Shown here one piece after another: positions 46,907-56,328 of a stretch of DNA of 64,000 nucleotides. The notes beneath the pieces were generated by a model. The model made no database searches and was not told where the DNA came from. It worked only from the letters and a program-made list of their open reading frames with translations. Source of the DNA: Clostridiales bacterium (GTDB lineage Bacteria; Bacillota; Clostridia; Caldicoprobacterales; DTU083); assembly GCA_012839095.1 (NCBI GenBank), contig DUOA01000024.1, forward strand, positions 31,533 through 95,532, in the 5' to 3' direction. Each line of letters begins with the position of its first letter. Within the stretch, counting starts at the first letter, position 1. A program made the translations under genes and the position numbers.

Positions 46907-48319
46907 ATGCTGCAAACGGTCAGTAAATACATAGAAAAACATAAAATGATTCTGCCCGGACAGCGGATCGTGGTGGGCCTGTCAGGCGGGGCGGATTCCG
47001 TTGCCCTGCTGCATATTTTGAAGCGTATGCAGGAAACCATGTATATAGAATTGTTTGCTGCTCATGTAAATCACGGCCTGAGAGGGCAGGCTGCCAGGGA
47101 TGATGCTGTCTTTGCGGAAGAATTGTGCAAACGCTGGGGAATTCCCTTTTTTCTTAAAGCAGCTGATGTCCGTGCCCTCTCCCATACCTTGCGCCGGACG
47201 GAAGAGGAAGCAGGCCGTATGGTCCGGTACGGTTTTTTTCATGAGGTGATGGAGAAGGTAAATGGTGACAGAATCGCTACTGCCCATCACAAAAATGATC
47301 AGGCGGAAACCATTTTGCACAATGTGATTCGCGGCAGCGGCATGCAGGGCCTGACCGGTATCAGGCCGGTCAGGGACGGTATCATCATCCGTCCGCTGCT
47401 GGATGTTTCCAGGCAGGAAATAGAAGACTATCTTATAAAACATCAGCTTTCCTACAGGGAGGATGCCAGCAATGCGGATCCGGTCTATACCCGCAACCGG
47501 ATTCGTAACCGGCTGCTGCCTGTCCTGGCTGAACATTACAATCCGGACATTGTGGACAGCCTGACCAGGATGGCCGGCATTCTGAGGGATGAAGATGATT
47601 TTCTGACCGGTCATTGCAGCTCCCTTTATGAGGCTTATGCTGTTTCCGGGCCGGGGCAGATCAGAATGGATTTAAAGAAGTTTAAGGCCTGCCATCCGGC
47701 TTTGCAGAGAAGGCTGGTGCGCATGGCCGTTGCCGACCTGCGGGGAAATCTGGTCAATGTCGGCAGCAGCCACATAGAGGCGGTAATCCGGCTGGCTTCC
47801 CGGTCTGCCACAGGCGCCCGCACTCTTATACCGGCAGACAGCCTGAGCGGGCGGGAAATTTGGGCAGAGCTCTCCTATGATTTCCTGGTATTCCGAAAGG
47901 CGGACGATAAGCAGCCTGCTTCAGCCTTTGACTGCTTGCTGCCTGTTCCGGGACAGGTGCGGCTTGAGGAGCTCAATTTAACTGTTACAGCCGAAAAGTG
48001 GGATCAAAACAAAGGTTTGCCTTTTTCTCCCCGGTGTATCTATATAGACGGAGAGAAAATCAAGGGTGAACTGCGGCTGCGGCAGCGCCGTGACGGAGAT
48101 CGCTTCAGGCCTTTGGGAATGCAGGGAAGGAAAAAGCTTAAGGATTACTTTATTGACCGGAAGATACCCCGGGAGCAGCGGAACCGAATTCCCCTGCTGA
48201 CAGACGGGGAGAATATTATCTGGGTGGTTGGTTTTCATATGAGCCAGGATTATCGGATTACCGAAAGAACCCGGAGAATAGTGAAGATCAGCCTTCAATA
48301 TCACGCGGACGGAGGATGA
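46907..48319 (+). CDS. tilS: tRNA(Ile)-lysidine synthase
   Basis: 470 residues. The PP-loop VGLSGGADSVALLHIL (24-39) marks the N-type ATP pyrophosphatase, followed by AAHVNHGLRG and ATAHHKNDQAET. The central TilS domain and a C-terminal domain (about 375-460, RQRRDGDRFRPLGMQGRKKLKD) complete it. It converts C34 of tRNA-Ile(CAU) to lysidine. hpt starts 2 nt after the stop, as in B. subtilis, so both form one operon. Confidence 0.95.
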   Translation: MLQTVSKYIEKHKMILPGQRIVVGLSGGADSVALLHILKRMQETMYIELFAAHVNHGLRGQAARDDAVFAEELCKRWGIPFFLKAADVRALSHTLRRTEEEAGRMVRYGFFHEVMEKVNGDRIATAHHKNDQAETILHNVIRGSGMQGLTGIRPVRDGIIIRPLLDVSRQEIEDYLIKHQLSYREDASNADPVYTRNRIRNRLLPVLAEHYNPDIVDSLTRMAGILRDEDDFLTGHCSSLYEAYAVSGPGQIRMDLKKFKACHPALQRRLVRMAVADLRGNLVNVGSSHIEAVIRLASRSATGARTLIPADSLSGREIWAELSYDFLVFRKADDKQPASAFDCLLPVPGQVRLEELNLTVTAEKWDQNKGLPFSPRCIYIDGEKIKGELRLRQRRDGDRFRPLGMQGRKKLKDYFIDRKIPREQRNRIPLLTDGENIIWVVGFHMSQDYRITERTRRIVKISLQYHADGG

Positions 48320-48321
48320 AA

Positions 48322-48858
48322 ATGTTGGATCAGGTTGCAAAAATATTGATTGATGAAAAGAAGCTGATGAATCGTGTTCAGGAACTGGGAAAACAGATTT
48401 CAGAGGATTATGAGGGCAAGGACCTTGTTGTGATCTGCATACTTAAAGGTGCCATAATGTTTACAGCAGATCTGGTGAAGGCAATCAGTCTGCCCCTGTC
48501 CATCGATTTTATGGCGGTTTCCAGCTATGGCAGTTCCACAAAATCCTCGGGGGTGGTCCGTATTCTGAAGGATTTGGACGAGGAAATAGAGGGGCGGCAC
48601 GTCCTTATAGTGGAGGACATAGTTGATACAGGGCTTACACTGGATTATCTGGTTAAAAACCTCTTATCCAGAAAACCGGCCTCTCTTAAGATCTGCTGCT
48701 GTCTGGACAAGCCTGAGAGAAGAAAAACCCCGGTAAAGGTGGACTATGTGGGCTTTATCATTCCTGACGAGTTTGTAATCGGTTATGGGCTGGATTATGA
48801 TGAAAAATACAGAAATCTTCCCTTCATCGGCGTTCTTTCCGAAGAAGCCTACCGCTAG
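48322..48858 (+). CDS. hpt: hypoxanthine phosphoribosyltransferase
   Basis: 178 residues from ATG 48322 (GGAGG 48311-48315). ATG 48316 is too close to that site. Motifs: VVICILKGAIMF, VSSYGSSTKSSG and the PRPP loop LIVEDIVDTGLTL. It salvages hypoxanthine and guanine. In B. subtilis it may bind FtsH as a partner. Two nt after tilS, and ftsH follows 113 nt later. Confidence 0.95.
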   Translation: MLDQVAKILIDEKKLMNRVQELGKQISEDYEGKDLVVICILKGAIMFTADLVKAISLPLSIDFMAVSSYGSSTKSSGVVRILKDLDEEIEGRHVLIVEDIVDTGLTLDYLVKNLLSRKPASLKICCCLDKPERRKTPVKVDYVGFIIPDEFVIGYGLDYDEKYRNLPFIGVLSEEAYR

Positions 48859-48903
48859 CGGCAATTTGTCGAAAAATTGAGGTGTTTGGATTTTTTTGAT
48901 TCA

Positions 48904-48932
48904 TTGCTTTTAACAGACAATTATGTTAAAAT
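48904..48932 (+). promoter_or_regulatory. candidate ftsH promoter
   Basis: TTGCTT (48904-48909), 17-nt spacer, TAAAAT (48927-48932), 40 nt before the ftsH start. Elements are moderately close to the sigma-A consensus. Confidence 0.45.
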
Positions 48933-48971
48933 AAACAAATATGGTATACAAATATGGAAGGAGGGCTGAGG

Positions 48972-50834
48972 TTGAGGAGATTTTTAAGAGGCCCGGGTTT
49001 TTATTTAGTGCTTTTTATCATTATAATTCTCGTTGTTGCCATGTCCGACTTGGGCAGCATGCATGAGCGCTTGCCGTACCCCAAATTGCTGCAGGAGATT
49101 CGGGAAGGCAAAATTACCCATCTGATGAGCACAGATCGCGTAATAGTTGGATTACGGAAGGGTTCCTCTATACCGGTTGAAAGCTTTCCTCAGAAATATG
49201 ATTTTGAATCCTATGCCCCTCACAGTACGATTTTTGAGAGAGATGTCCGAACTATAGAGGCTGAGCGCCTGCAGACAACACCGGAGGAAATTACTTCGGA
49301 TCAGTTTAGTTTCGAATGGGATCCGCAGCCCGTTCCCGAAACACCATGGTGGCTCAGCTTATTGCCATTTGTTCTGATGATTGCTGTATTTGCAGTATTC
49401 TGGTTTATTTTTATGCAGCAGGCCCAGGGCGGCGGCAATAAGGTAATGTCCTTTGGCAAGAGCCGGGCCAGGCTTCATCAGGATGACAAGAAGCGTGTAA
49501 CCTTTGACAATGTTGCAGGTGCAGAAGAAGAAAAGGATGAACTTAAGGAAATAGTTGAATTTTTAAAGAATCCCAGAAAGTTTATCGAGCTGGGTGCACG
49601 GATTCCCAAGGGAGTACTCCTGGTCGGCCCGCCGGGAACAGGCAAGACCTTGCTGGCCAAGGCCGTGGCAGGAGAAGCTGATGTACCCTTCTTTACAATC
49701 AGCGGCTCGGATTTTGTAGAAATGTTCGTAGGCGTAGGTGCATCCCGTGTACGGGATTTATTCGATCAGGCCAAGAAAAGTGCACCCTGCATCGTGTTTA
49801 TAGATGAAATAGACGCAGTCGGCCGGCACAGGGGTGCAGGCATGGGCGGCGGCCATGATGAACGGGAACAGACCCTGAACCAGCTGCTGGTTGAGATGGA
49901 TGGTTTTGCCGTTAATGAAGGCATTATTATTCTGGCAGCCACCAACAGACCTGATATACTGGATCCGGCCCTGCTCAGACCGGGCAGATTTGACCGGAGG
50001 GTTGTAGTAGGAGTACCGGATGTTAAAGGCCGTGAGGAGATCATAAAGGTTCATTCCAGAGGCAAGCCATTAAGCAGGGAAGTGGATCTTAAGGTACTGG
50101 CCAAGCGAACACCGGGATTTACCGGTGCAGATATTGAAAATATGATGAATGAAGCGGCTATCCTGGCAGCCCGGAAGGATGCCAAGGAGATCGGCATGAT
50201 GGAGATAGAAGAAGCCATTACCAGGGTCCTGGCCGGTCCGGAGAAAAAAAGCCGGATTGTCACCGAAAAGGATAAGAGGCTGGTTGCCTACCATGAAGCC
50301 GGTCACGCTGTAGTTGCCAAACTGCTTCCCAATGCAGATCCTGTCCACCAGGTATCCATTGTACCCAGGGGGCAGGCCGGCGGATATACTCTGACCCTGC
50401 CCAAAGAGGATAAGAACTATATTTCCCGCACCGAGCTTGAGGATGAGATTACCATGCTGCTGGGCGGACGGGTAGCAGAGCATCTGGTCCTGCAGGACAT
50501 CAGCACAGGAGCCTCCAACGACCTGCAAAGGGCCACTCAGATTGCCAGAAAGATGGTCACCGAGTACGGCATGAGCAGCGATTTGGGGCCCATCACCTAC
50601 AACAGCCAGGAAGAGGTCTTCCTGGGCAGGGACTATGGTCATACCCGGGTCTACAGTGAAGATGTAGCAGCCCTCATTGATGCCGAAGTCAAGAAAATTG
50701 TCGAAGAAGGCTACGAAAGGGCAACCCGGCTTTTGCAGGAAAACATCAACAAGCTGCACAAGATTGCAGAAGCCCTGCTTGAGAAGGAAAAACTGGAGTC
50801 TGATGAATTCGAGGAACTATTTGCAGCAAGCTGA
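48972..50834 (+). CDS. ftsH: ATP-dependent zinc metalloprotease FtsH
   Basis: 620 residues from TTG 48972 (AAGGAGGG 48958-48965); an upstream ATG 48954 is in frame. Two membrane segments (about 10-27 and 121-143) enclose a short extracytoplasmic domain. Then the AAA domain with [21 protein letters not shown] and the SRH region RPGRFD, and the M41 protease with HEAGHA (zinc). FtsH degrades membrane and regulatory proteins. In Bacillota it supports Spo0A activation. A perfect hairpin follows. Confidence 0.97.
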   Translation: MRRFLRGPGFYLVLFIIIILVVAMSDLGSMHERLPYPKLLQEIREGKITHLMSTDRVIVGLRKGSSIPVESFPQKYDFESYAPHSTIFERDVRTIEAERLQTTPEEITSDQFSFEWDPQPVPETPWWLSLLPFVLMIAVFAVFWFIFMQQAQGGGNKVMSFGKSRARLHQDDKKRVTFDNVAGAEEEKDELKEIVEFLKNPRKFIELGARIPKGVLLVGPPGTGKTLLAKAVAGEADVPFFTISGSDFVEMFVGVGASRVRDLFDQAKKSAPCIVFIDEIDAVGRHRGAGMGGGHDEREQTLNQLLVEMDGFAVNEGIIILAATNRPDILDPALLRPGRFDRRVVVGVPDVKGREEIIKVHSRGKPLSREVDLKVLAKRTPGFTGADIENMMNEAAILAARKDAKEIGMMEIEEAITRVLAGPEKKSRIVTEKDKRLVAYHEAGHAVVAKLLPNADPVHQVSIVPRGQAGGYTLTLPKEDKNYISRTELEDEITMLLGGRVAEHLVLQDISTGASNDLQRATQIARKMVTEYGMSSDLGPITYNSQEEVFLGRDYGHTRVYSEDVAALIDAEVKKIVEEGYERATRLLQENINKLHKIAEALLEKEKLESDEFEELFAAS

Positions 50835-50838
50835 TGAA

Positions 50839-50860
50839 GGCGGCGTCAAAGGACGCCGCC
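50839..50860 (+). terminator. strong hairpin after ftsH
   Basis: GGCGGCGTC (50839-50847) and GACGCCGCC (50852-50860) pair perfectly around AAAG. No T run follows (CTGTTATTTG), so it may weaken rather than fully stop transcription or protect the 3' end. Confidence 0.45.
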
Positions 50861-50919
50861 CTGTTATTTGCGGCACCTAGCCGCTTGCTTTATCCTGCTG
50901 TTTACAAAGGAGCAGAGGC

Positions 50920-51579
50920 ATGTACACCATTGTCAGTATTGAAAGGCAGCCCAGGCAGAAAAATCAGTTTACGCTTACATTGGATGACGGCAGCTCCCTC
51001 TCTCTTCACCGGGAAGTTATAGCGAAACACCGCATAAGCACGGGTATGACAGTTGATGATGAACAGCTGAAAGCCTGGATCCGGGAGGGAAACAGCAAAT
51101 CTGCCGTCGAATCGGCAATGTATTACCTTACCTGGCGGACCAGGACCAGAAAGCAATTGCTTGATTACCTCTCACGAAAAGGCTTTGAGGCAGAGGCGGC
51201 GGAGGAAGCGGTCCGAAAGATGGAGGAGTATGGCTTTTTAAATGATGAGAAGTATGCTTTGGACTGGGTTCAGAGCAGGAAAACGGGAAAGCCTGCAGGC
51301 CGCAGAAAAATAGCATATGAGCTTAGGAGCAAGGGAATCTCCCAGGACATACTGGACCAGGCACTTGATAACCTGACAGCCGAAGACGAGTTTAGACAGG
51401 CCATGAAACTGGCAGAGAAGGCCTTTGAAAGACACAGAAGTCTTCCCCTGCGGGAGCGGATGGCCAAGACATCCCAAACCCTGCAGCGAAGGGGATTCGA
51501 ATGGGAGCTAATAAGCCGGGTGCTGCGAAAGCTGGCCGATTCGGAGGATGCTTCTGAAGATCATCTCCTCCCGGATTAA
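50920..51579 (+). CDS. recX: regulatory protein RecX
   Basis: 219 residues, ATG after AAAGGAG. An N-terminal beta-rich part (1-60, with FTLTLDDGSSLSLHREV) is followed by the RecX helical repeats: SAMYYLTWRTRTRKQLLDYL, EYGFLNDEKYALDWVQ and KGISQDILDQAL. RecX modulates RecA filaments. Length is within the long-form range of Bacillota. Terminator at the stop. Confidence 0.9.
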   Translation: MYTIVSIERQPRQKNQFTLTLDDGSSLSLHREVIAKHRISTGMTVDDEQLKAWIREGNSKSAVESAMYYLTWRTRTRKQLLDYLSRKGFEAEAAEEAVRKMEEYGFLNDEKYALDWVQSRKTGKPAGRRKIAYELRSKGISQDILDQALDNLTAEDEFRQAMKLAEKAFERHRSLPLRERMAKTSQTLQRRGFEWELISRVLRKLADSEDASEDHLLPD

Positions 51580-51583
51580 GAGG

Positions 51584-51610
51584 AAAAAGACATCTATATG
51601 TCTTTTTTTT
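51584..51610 (+). terminator. terminator after recX
   Basis: AAAAAGACAT (51584-51593) and ATGTCTTTTT (51598-51607) pair around CTAT, ending in a T8 run. Confidence 0.85.
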
Positions 51611-51669
51611 ATGCGAAAATTATGATGGAAAATTTTTTGCCGGATATATGCTTATTTTTGAAAAAAGCA

Positions 51670-51697
51670 TTGCAAATTATTGAATATGGGGTATAAT
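51670..51697 (+). promoter_or_regulatory. promoter of the ctsR operon
   Basis: TTGCAA (51670-51675), 16-nt spacer, perfect TATAAT (51692-51697). The expected start of transcription is near 51704, directly before the CtsR operator. Confidence 0.65.
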
Positions 51698-51706
51698 AAT
51701 AATGAA

Positions 51707-51723
51707 GGTCAAAGAAAGTCAAA
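51707..51723 (+). promoter_or_regulatory. CtsR operator
   Basis: GGTCAAAGAAAGTCAAA fits the tandem-heptad CtsR box RGTCAAANANRGTCAAA at every position. It covers the region just after the predicted transcription start and lies 21 nt before the ctsR start codon, so CtsR would repress its own operon. Confidence 0.92.
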
Positions 51724-51744
51724 ACAGAGCAAGGAAGTGATGAA

Positions 51745-52212
51745 TTGGCACGACTTAGTGATGTCATTGAGAAATTCATAAAATCGCTTCTTGAAGAAAG
51801 CGAGGGTGAGCTGGAGCTGCAGCGAAATGAACTGGCAGATTATTTCGAGTGTGCACCTTCCCAGATCAATTACGTTCTTGCAACCCGCTTTTCTGTAAGC
51901 CATGGATATTATATAGAGAGCAGAAGGGGCGGCGGCGGTTATATCCGCATTGTATGCCTGGACGTGGACAAGAATAATTTTCTGCATTATCTGGTTTCAG
52001 AAGGCATAGGTTCAAGAATAACCGAACATGATGCCCTGCATATTGTACAAAGGCTGCTGGAGCAGAATTATATAGCGCCCAAAAGCGCCGGCCTGATCAA
52101 GTCGGCAATTACCGATAAGGCCATCGGCATTCCGTCAACACTTAAGGATACCATAAGGGCAAACATTTTGAAGTCCATGATTACTGCTGTTATGGCTTGG
52201 CAGGGCAAATAA
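51745..52212 (+). CDS. ctsR: transcriptional repressor CtsR
   Basis: 155 residues, TTG with AAGGAAG 7 nt upstream. The winged helix-turn-helix (1-72) ends in the glycine-rich wing ESRRGGGGYIRIV, whose arginine is a site for McsB phosphorylation and a heat sensor in B. subtilis. A C-terminal helical dimer domain follows. CtsR represses clp genes at low temperature and leaves DNA under heat. First gene of ctsR-mcsA-mcsB-clpC, with its operator just upstream. Confidence 0.95.
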   Translation: MARLSDVIEKFIKSLLEESEGELELQRNELADYFECAPSQINYVLATRFSVSHGYYIESRRGGGGYIRIVCLDVDKNNFLHYLVSEGIGSRITEHDALHIVQRLLEQNYIAPKSAGLIKSAITDKAIGIPSTLKDTIRANILKSMITAVMAWQGK

Positions 52213-52263
52213 GATGTGATAAAAAAACTGTCTGCGGGTATTTATAACAGGGAGGTGTAGATC

Positions 52264-52785
52264 ATGCTGTGCCAGGAATGCAAGGAGAGAGAAGCGACTG
52301 TACATGTGACAAAAATTATCAATAACCGAAAAACGGAAATGCATCTGTGCGAGTACTGTGCCCGGCAACGCGATGATTTCATACAGATACCGTCCTTTTC
52401 CGTCAATGATTTGATTGCCGGCCTTATGGATTTCAGCCATTCCCAGCCGGCTCCTGAAAAAGCTGCGCTGGCTAAGTGTGCAGCCTGCGGAATGGAATAC
52501 AGTCAGTTTAAAAAAATGGGGCGTCTGGGCTGTCAGAAGTGCTATGAGTACTTTGGCAGAGAACTGGGTCCGGTTCTGCGCCGGATTCAGGGCAGCAGTC
52601 AGCATGCAGGAAAGGTTCCCAGACAGGCCGGTTCACATCTCCTTAGAAAGAAGCAGCTGGCCCGGTGGAAAACGGAGCTGAAAAGGGCGGTTGAACTGGA
52701 GGCTTATGAAAGAGCAGCTGAGCTCAGAGACAAGATTAAAGCCCTGGAACAGGCTTTGGATTCAGAAGGGGGAGGGAAAAGATGA
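52264..52785 (+). CDS. mcsA: McsA, activator of the arginine kinase McsB
   Basis: 173 residues. Two zinc-binding CxxC units are seen: MLCQECKERE with LCEYCARQ, and KCAACGMEY with CQKCYEYF. A C-terminal UVR motif (LKRAVELEAYERAAELRDKI) completes it. McsA binds and activates McsB. The stop overlaps the mcsB start by 4 nt. Length matches B. subtilis McsA (185). Confidence 0.93.
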   Translation: MLCQECKEREATVHVTKIINNRKTEMHLCEYCARQRDDFIQIPSFSVNDLIAGLMDFSHSQPAPEKAALAKCAACGMEYSQFKKMGRLGCQKCYEYFGRELGPVLRRIQGSSQHAGKVPRQAGSHLLRKKQLARWKTELKRAVELEAYERAAELRDKIKALEQALDSEGGGKR

Positions 52786-53828
52786 GCTGGATTAATGAAA
52801 CCGGCCCTGATCGCGATGTAGTGATGTCCAGCAGGGTCCGGATAGCCAGGAATATTGCAGATATACCCTTTCCCTCCATCATGCAGCCGCAGCATGCAGT
52901 CCAGGTTGCCGAAAAGGTCAGAAGCTGTCTGCCGGATCTGAAATCAGGTTCCCGCTTTGACTTTATGTACATGCGGGATGTGCCGGCAATAGAAAGACAG
53001 ATACTGGTGGAAAAACATCTGGCCAGCCAGGATCTGATGAAGCGGTACGAGCAGTCCGCCTTAATAATGGATTCAAGAGAAAAAATTACGGTGATGATAA
53101 ACGAAGAGGATCACATCCGTATGCACTGCATACTTCCGGGCTTTCAGCTCAATCCTGCCTGGGAGCAGATGAATAAGGTGGATGACATTATAGAGCAGAA
53201 GGTGGAATATGCCTATCATGAACAGCTGGGCTATTTAACCTGCTGCCCGACCAACGTGGGAACCGGAATGCGGGCATCGGTCATGATGCATTTGCCTGCC
53301 CTGACCATAAACAAGCAGATGAACCTCATCCTGCAGACCATATCCAAGATTGGTCTGACCGCCAGGGGTATATATGGGGAAGGCAGCGAGGCCCTGGGAA
53401 ACATTTATCAGATTTCCAACCAGATTACCCTGGGTCCCTCTGAAGAAGATATAATAAGCAACATGATCATTGCCTGCAGGCAGATCATGGAGAAGGAACG
53501 AATTGCAAGAAAGGCTGTACGCAAGACCGGCGGTATACAGTTTGATGATGCAGTCTGGAGAGCATTCGGAATACTGAGAAACGCCAGGGTATTGGAGCTC
53601 AAGGAGTTTATGGCATATATCTCCCAGATGCGCATGGGAGTCAGCCTGGGCCTGATTCCGGGTTTCAGCCTGGAAGATGTGGACGGCCTTATGACGGCAG
53701 GCCAGCCGGCCGGAGTGATGAGGAAGACAGGAAGGATCATGGAGGGTACGGAGTTGGATGCTGCCAGGGCGGATGTAATACGGAAAGCGATTGAAGAACT
53801 GGAAAAAAGTAAAGAAAAAAATATATAG
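52782..53828 (+). CDS. mcsB: protein-arginine kinase McsB
   Basis: 348 residues. Guanido phosphotransferase domain with SSRVRIARNI, NEEDHIRMHC, CPTNVGTGMRASVMMHL (active-site Cys) and GEGSEALGNIYQISNQI. It phosphorylates arginine in CtsR and in misfolded proteins, marking them for ClpCP. The C-terminal RDxxRA motif, an allosteric phosphoarginine site in B. subtilis, reads LDAARA here: Asp, Arg and Ala are kept but the first Arg is Leu. Overlaps mcsA by 4 nt. Confidence 0.95.
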   Translation: MSWINETGPDRDVVMSSRVRIARNIADIPFPSIMQPQHAVQVAEKVRSCLPDLKSGSRFDFMYMRDVPAIERQILVEKHLASQDLMKRYEQSALIMDSREKITVMINEEDHIRMHCILPGFQLNPAWEQMNKVDDIIEQKVEYAYHEQLGYLTCCPTNVGTGMRASVMMHLPALTINKQMNLILQTISKIGLTARGIYGEGSEALGNIYQISNQITLGPSEEDIISNMIIACRQIMEKERIARKAVRKTGGIQFDDAVWRAFGILRNARVLELKEFMAYISQMRMGVSLGLIPGFSLEDVDGLMTAGQPAGVMRKTGRIMEGTELDAARADVIRKAIEELEKSKEKNI

Positions 53829-53887
53829 AAAAAAGAAACAAGAAAAAAGTGATAAAGTAATAAAGAAGTATGCAAAGGAGGCTGCAT

Positions 53888-56317
53888 ATGGCATTTTTCG
53901 GAAGATTTACAGAACGGGCCCAGAGGGCATTGATATACGCACAGGAGGAAGCCCGGAGTCTGGGCCATAATTACGTGGGAACGGAGCATCTGCTCCTGGG
54001 TCTCCTGAGGGAAGGAGAGGGGGCAGCAGCTCAGGTTCTGAAGAGTCTGGGAATTGATTTAAGCAAGGTGCGGCAGCAGGTGGAAGACCTTGTCGGAAAG
54101 GGAAGCTTCAACTTTACTGAAGGATTCGGATATACCCCAAGGACTAAACGGGTTATGGAGCTCAGCTTTTATGAGGCAAGAAACTTGGGGCATAATTATG
54201 TGGGAACAGAACATCTGCTGTTGTCCCTGATCAGAGAAGGGGAAGGAGTCGCATCCCGCATTTTAAAGGATGCCGGTGTAGACATGCAGTATGCCCGGGA
54301 TCAGATTATAAAAATGCTGAAGGAGGAAGGGGTGGAAACCCATCAGCCTGCCGGCAGACAAAAATCCGAAACTCCAACCCTGGATCAGTTCGGCAGGGAT
54401 CTGACCTATATGGCCTCGGAAGGCAAGCTGGATCCGGTAATCGGCAGGGAAAAGGAGATTGAGCGGGTTATCCAGATTTTAAGCCGCCGTACCAAAAACA
54501 ACCCGGTGCTGGTCGGTGAAGCCGGAGTCGGGAAGACAGCGGTGGCCGAAGGCCTGGCCCAGAAGATCCAGGAAGGTAACATACCGGAGCTGCTTAAGGG
54601 TAAGAGAGTTGTAACCCTGGACCTGGGCGGCATGGTTGCCGGAACAAAATACAGGGGGGAATTCGAGGAGCGTCTTAAGACAATAATGGAGGAAATCAGA
54701 AAGGCCGGCAATATCATTCTCTTTATTGATGAGATGCATACCATAATCGGGGCAGGTGCTGCAGAGGGTGCCATTGATGCATCCAACATACTGAAGCCTG
54801 CACTGGCCAGGGGCGAAATACAGGCTATAGGGGCCACCACCCTTGATGAGTACAGAAAGCATGTGGAGAAGGATCCTGCCCTGGAACGCAGATTCCAGCC
54901 GGTAACGGTAGGAGAGCCCACCAGGGAAGAAGCCGTGCAGATTCTCTTCGGCCTGAGGGATAAATACGAAGCCCATCATAAGGTACGCATTACAGATGAA
55001 GCCCTTAAGGCGGCGGTAGACCTGTCTGATCGCTATATCACCGATCGCTATTTACCCGATAAGGCAATTGATTTGATCGATGAAGCGGCATCAAGGGTCC
55101 GCCTGCAGTCCTTTACCACTCCTCCCGATCTCAAGGAACTGGAGGACAGGCTGGAGGATCTGATTAAGGAAAAGGAAGAGGCAGTCATGAATCAGAATTA
55201 TGAAAAGGCTGCCAAGATAAGGGATGAAGAGCAGAAAATCAAAGCAGAGATAGAAGAGAGAAAGTCCAGTTGGAACAGGCAGTCAACTGCCAATACCGAG
55301 ACAGTGGGCGAAGAGGAAATTGCTTATATTGTTGCCAGCTGGACCGGCATTCCTCTAACCAAGCTGACTGAAAGTGAGGCAGAGCGGCTCTTAAATATGG
55401 AAAAAATACTGCACAGCAGGGTAATCGGCCAGGAAGAAGCGGTAAAAGCGGTTTCCAGAGCCATACGCCGTGCCCGGGCAGGGCTTAAGGATCCCAAAAG
55501 GCCGGTCGGCTCCTTCATTTTCCTGGGTCCTACCGGTGTCGGAAAGACTGAGCTGTGCAGAGCCCTTGCAGAAGCCCTGTTTGGTGATGAGGAGGCCATG
55601 ATTCGTGTTGATATGTCCGAGTACATGGAACGACATACGGTATCCAAGCTGATTGGCTCACCTCCGGGTTATGTGGGTTATGAAGAAGGCGGGCAGCTGA
55701 CGGAGCAGGTCAGGAGAAAGCCCTATTCGGTAATATTGATGGACGAGATAGAAAAGGCTCATCCCGATGTATTTAATATTCTGCTGCAGATACTTGAAGA
55801 CGGGCGCCTGACGGACGGCAAGGGAAGAACCGTTGACATGCGCAATACAGTAGTCGTAATGACTTCAAACGTGGGAGCCCATACCATAAGAAAACAGAAA
55901 ACCATAGGATTTACCGCATCTGATGATCAGTCAGCCAGCGAATATGAAAAAATGAAGGAAAATATCCTCGAAGAGCTGAAAAAGACTTTCCGGCCGGAAT
56001 TCCTGAACCGGATTGATGAAATCATCGTATTCCATGCACTGGATGAAGAGGATCTGAAGAAAATTGTCCGCCTTATGCTGGACAATGTGGCCAAACGGCT
56101 GGCAAGGCAGGATATTTACCTGGAGGTTTCAGAAGCTGCCCAGGAATACATGACCCAGGAAGGCTTTGATGTGACCTATGGGGCCAGACCCCTCCGCCGT
56201 GTCATCCAGCGCATGATTGAAGACAATCTGTCAGAGGAAATACTGGCAGGGCGGATACACTACGGTGACAAGGTAAAGGTGGATATAAAAGACGGGAAAC
56301 TGGTGTTCAGCAAGTAA
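53888..56317 (+). CDS. clpC: ATP-dependent Clp protease ATP-binding subunit ClpC
   Basis: 809 residues from ATG 53888 (AAAGGAGG 53874-53881). Two Clp-N repeats (about 1-145, each with [11 protein letters not shown]), AAA1 with [15 protein letters not shown], a middle domain with UVR motif ([14 protein letters not shown]), and AAA2 with [18 protein letters not shown]. The ClpP-binding loop is QKTIGFTAS (IGF). The Clp-N domain binds phosphoarginine. ClpC unfolds substrates for ClpP. It ends the ctsR operon and radA follows 11 nt later. Confidence 0.97.
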   Translation: MAFFGRFTERAQRALIYAQEEARSLGHNYVGTEHLLLGLLREGEGAAAQVLKSLGIDLSKVRQQVEDLVGKGSFNFTEGFGYTPRTKRVMELSFYEARNLGHNYVGTEHLLLSLIREGEGVASRILKDAGVDMQYARDQIIKMLKEEGVETHQPAGRQKSETPTLDQFGRDLTYMASEGKLDPVIGREKEIERVIQILSRRTKNNPVLVGEAGVGKTAVAEGLAQKIQEGNIPELLKGKRVVTLDLGGMVAGTKYRGEFEERLKTIMEEIRKAGNIILFIDEMHTIIGAGAAEGAIDASNILKPALARGEIQAIGATTLDEYRKHVEKDPALERRFQPVTVGEPTREEAVQILFGLRDKYEAHHKVRITDEALKAAVDLSDRYITDRYLPDKAIDLIDEAASRVRLQSFTTPPDLKELEDRLEDLIKEKEEAVMNQNYEKAAKIRDEEQKIKAEIEERKSSWNRQSTANTETVGEEEIAYIVASWTGIPLTKLTESEAERLLNMEKILHSRVIGQEEAVKAVSRAIRRARAGLKDPKRPVGSFIFLGPTGVGKTELCRALAEALFGDEEAMIRVDMSEYMERHTVSKLIGSPPGYVGYEEGGQLTEQVRRKPYSVILMDEIEKAHPDVFNILLQILEDGRLTDGKGRTVDMRNTVVVMTSNVGAHTIRKQKTIGFTASDDQSASEYEKMKENILEELKKTFRPEFLNRIDEIIVFHALDEEDLKKIVRLMLDNVAKRLARQDIYLEVSEAAQEYMTQEGFDVTYGARPLRRVIQRMIEDNLSEEILAGRIHYGDKVKVDIKDGKLVFSK

Positions 56318-56328
56318 AGGAGCGGGCA

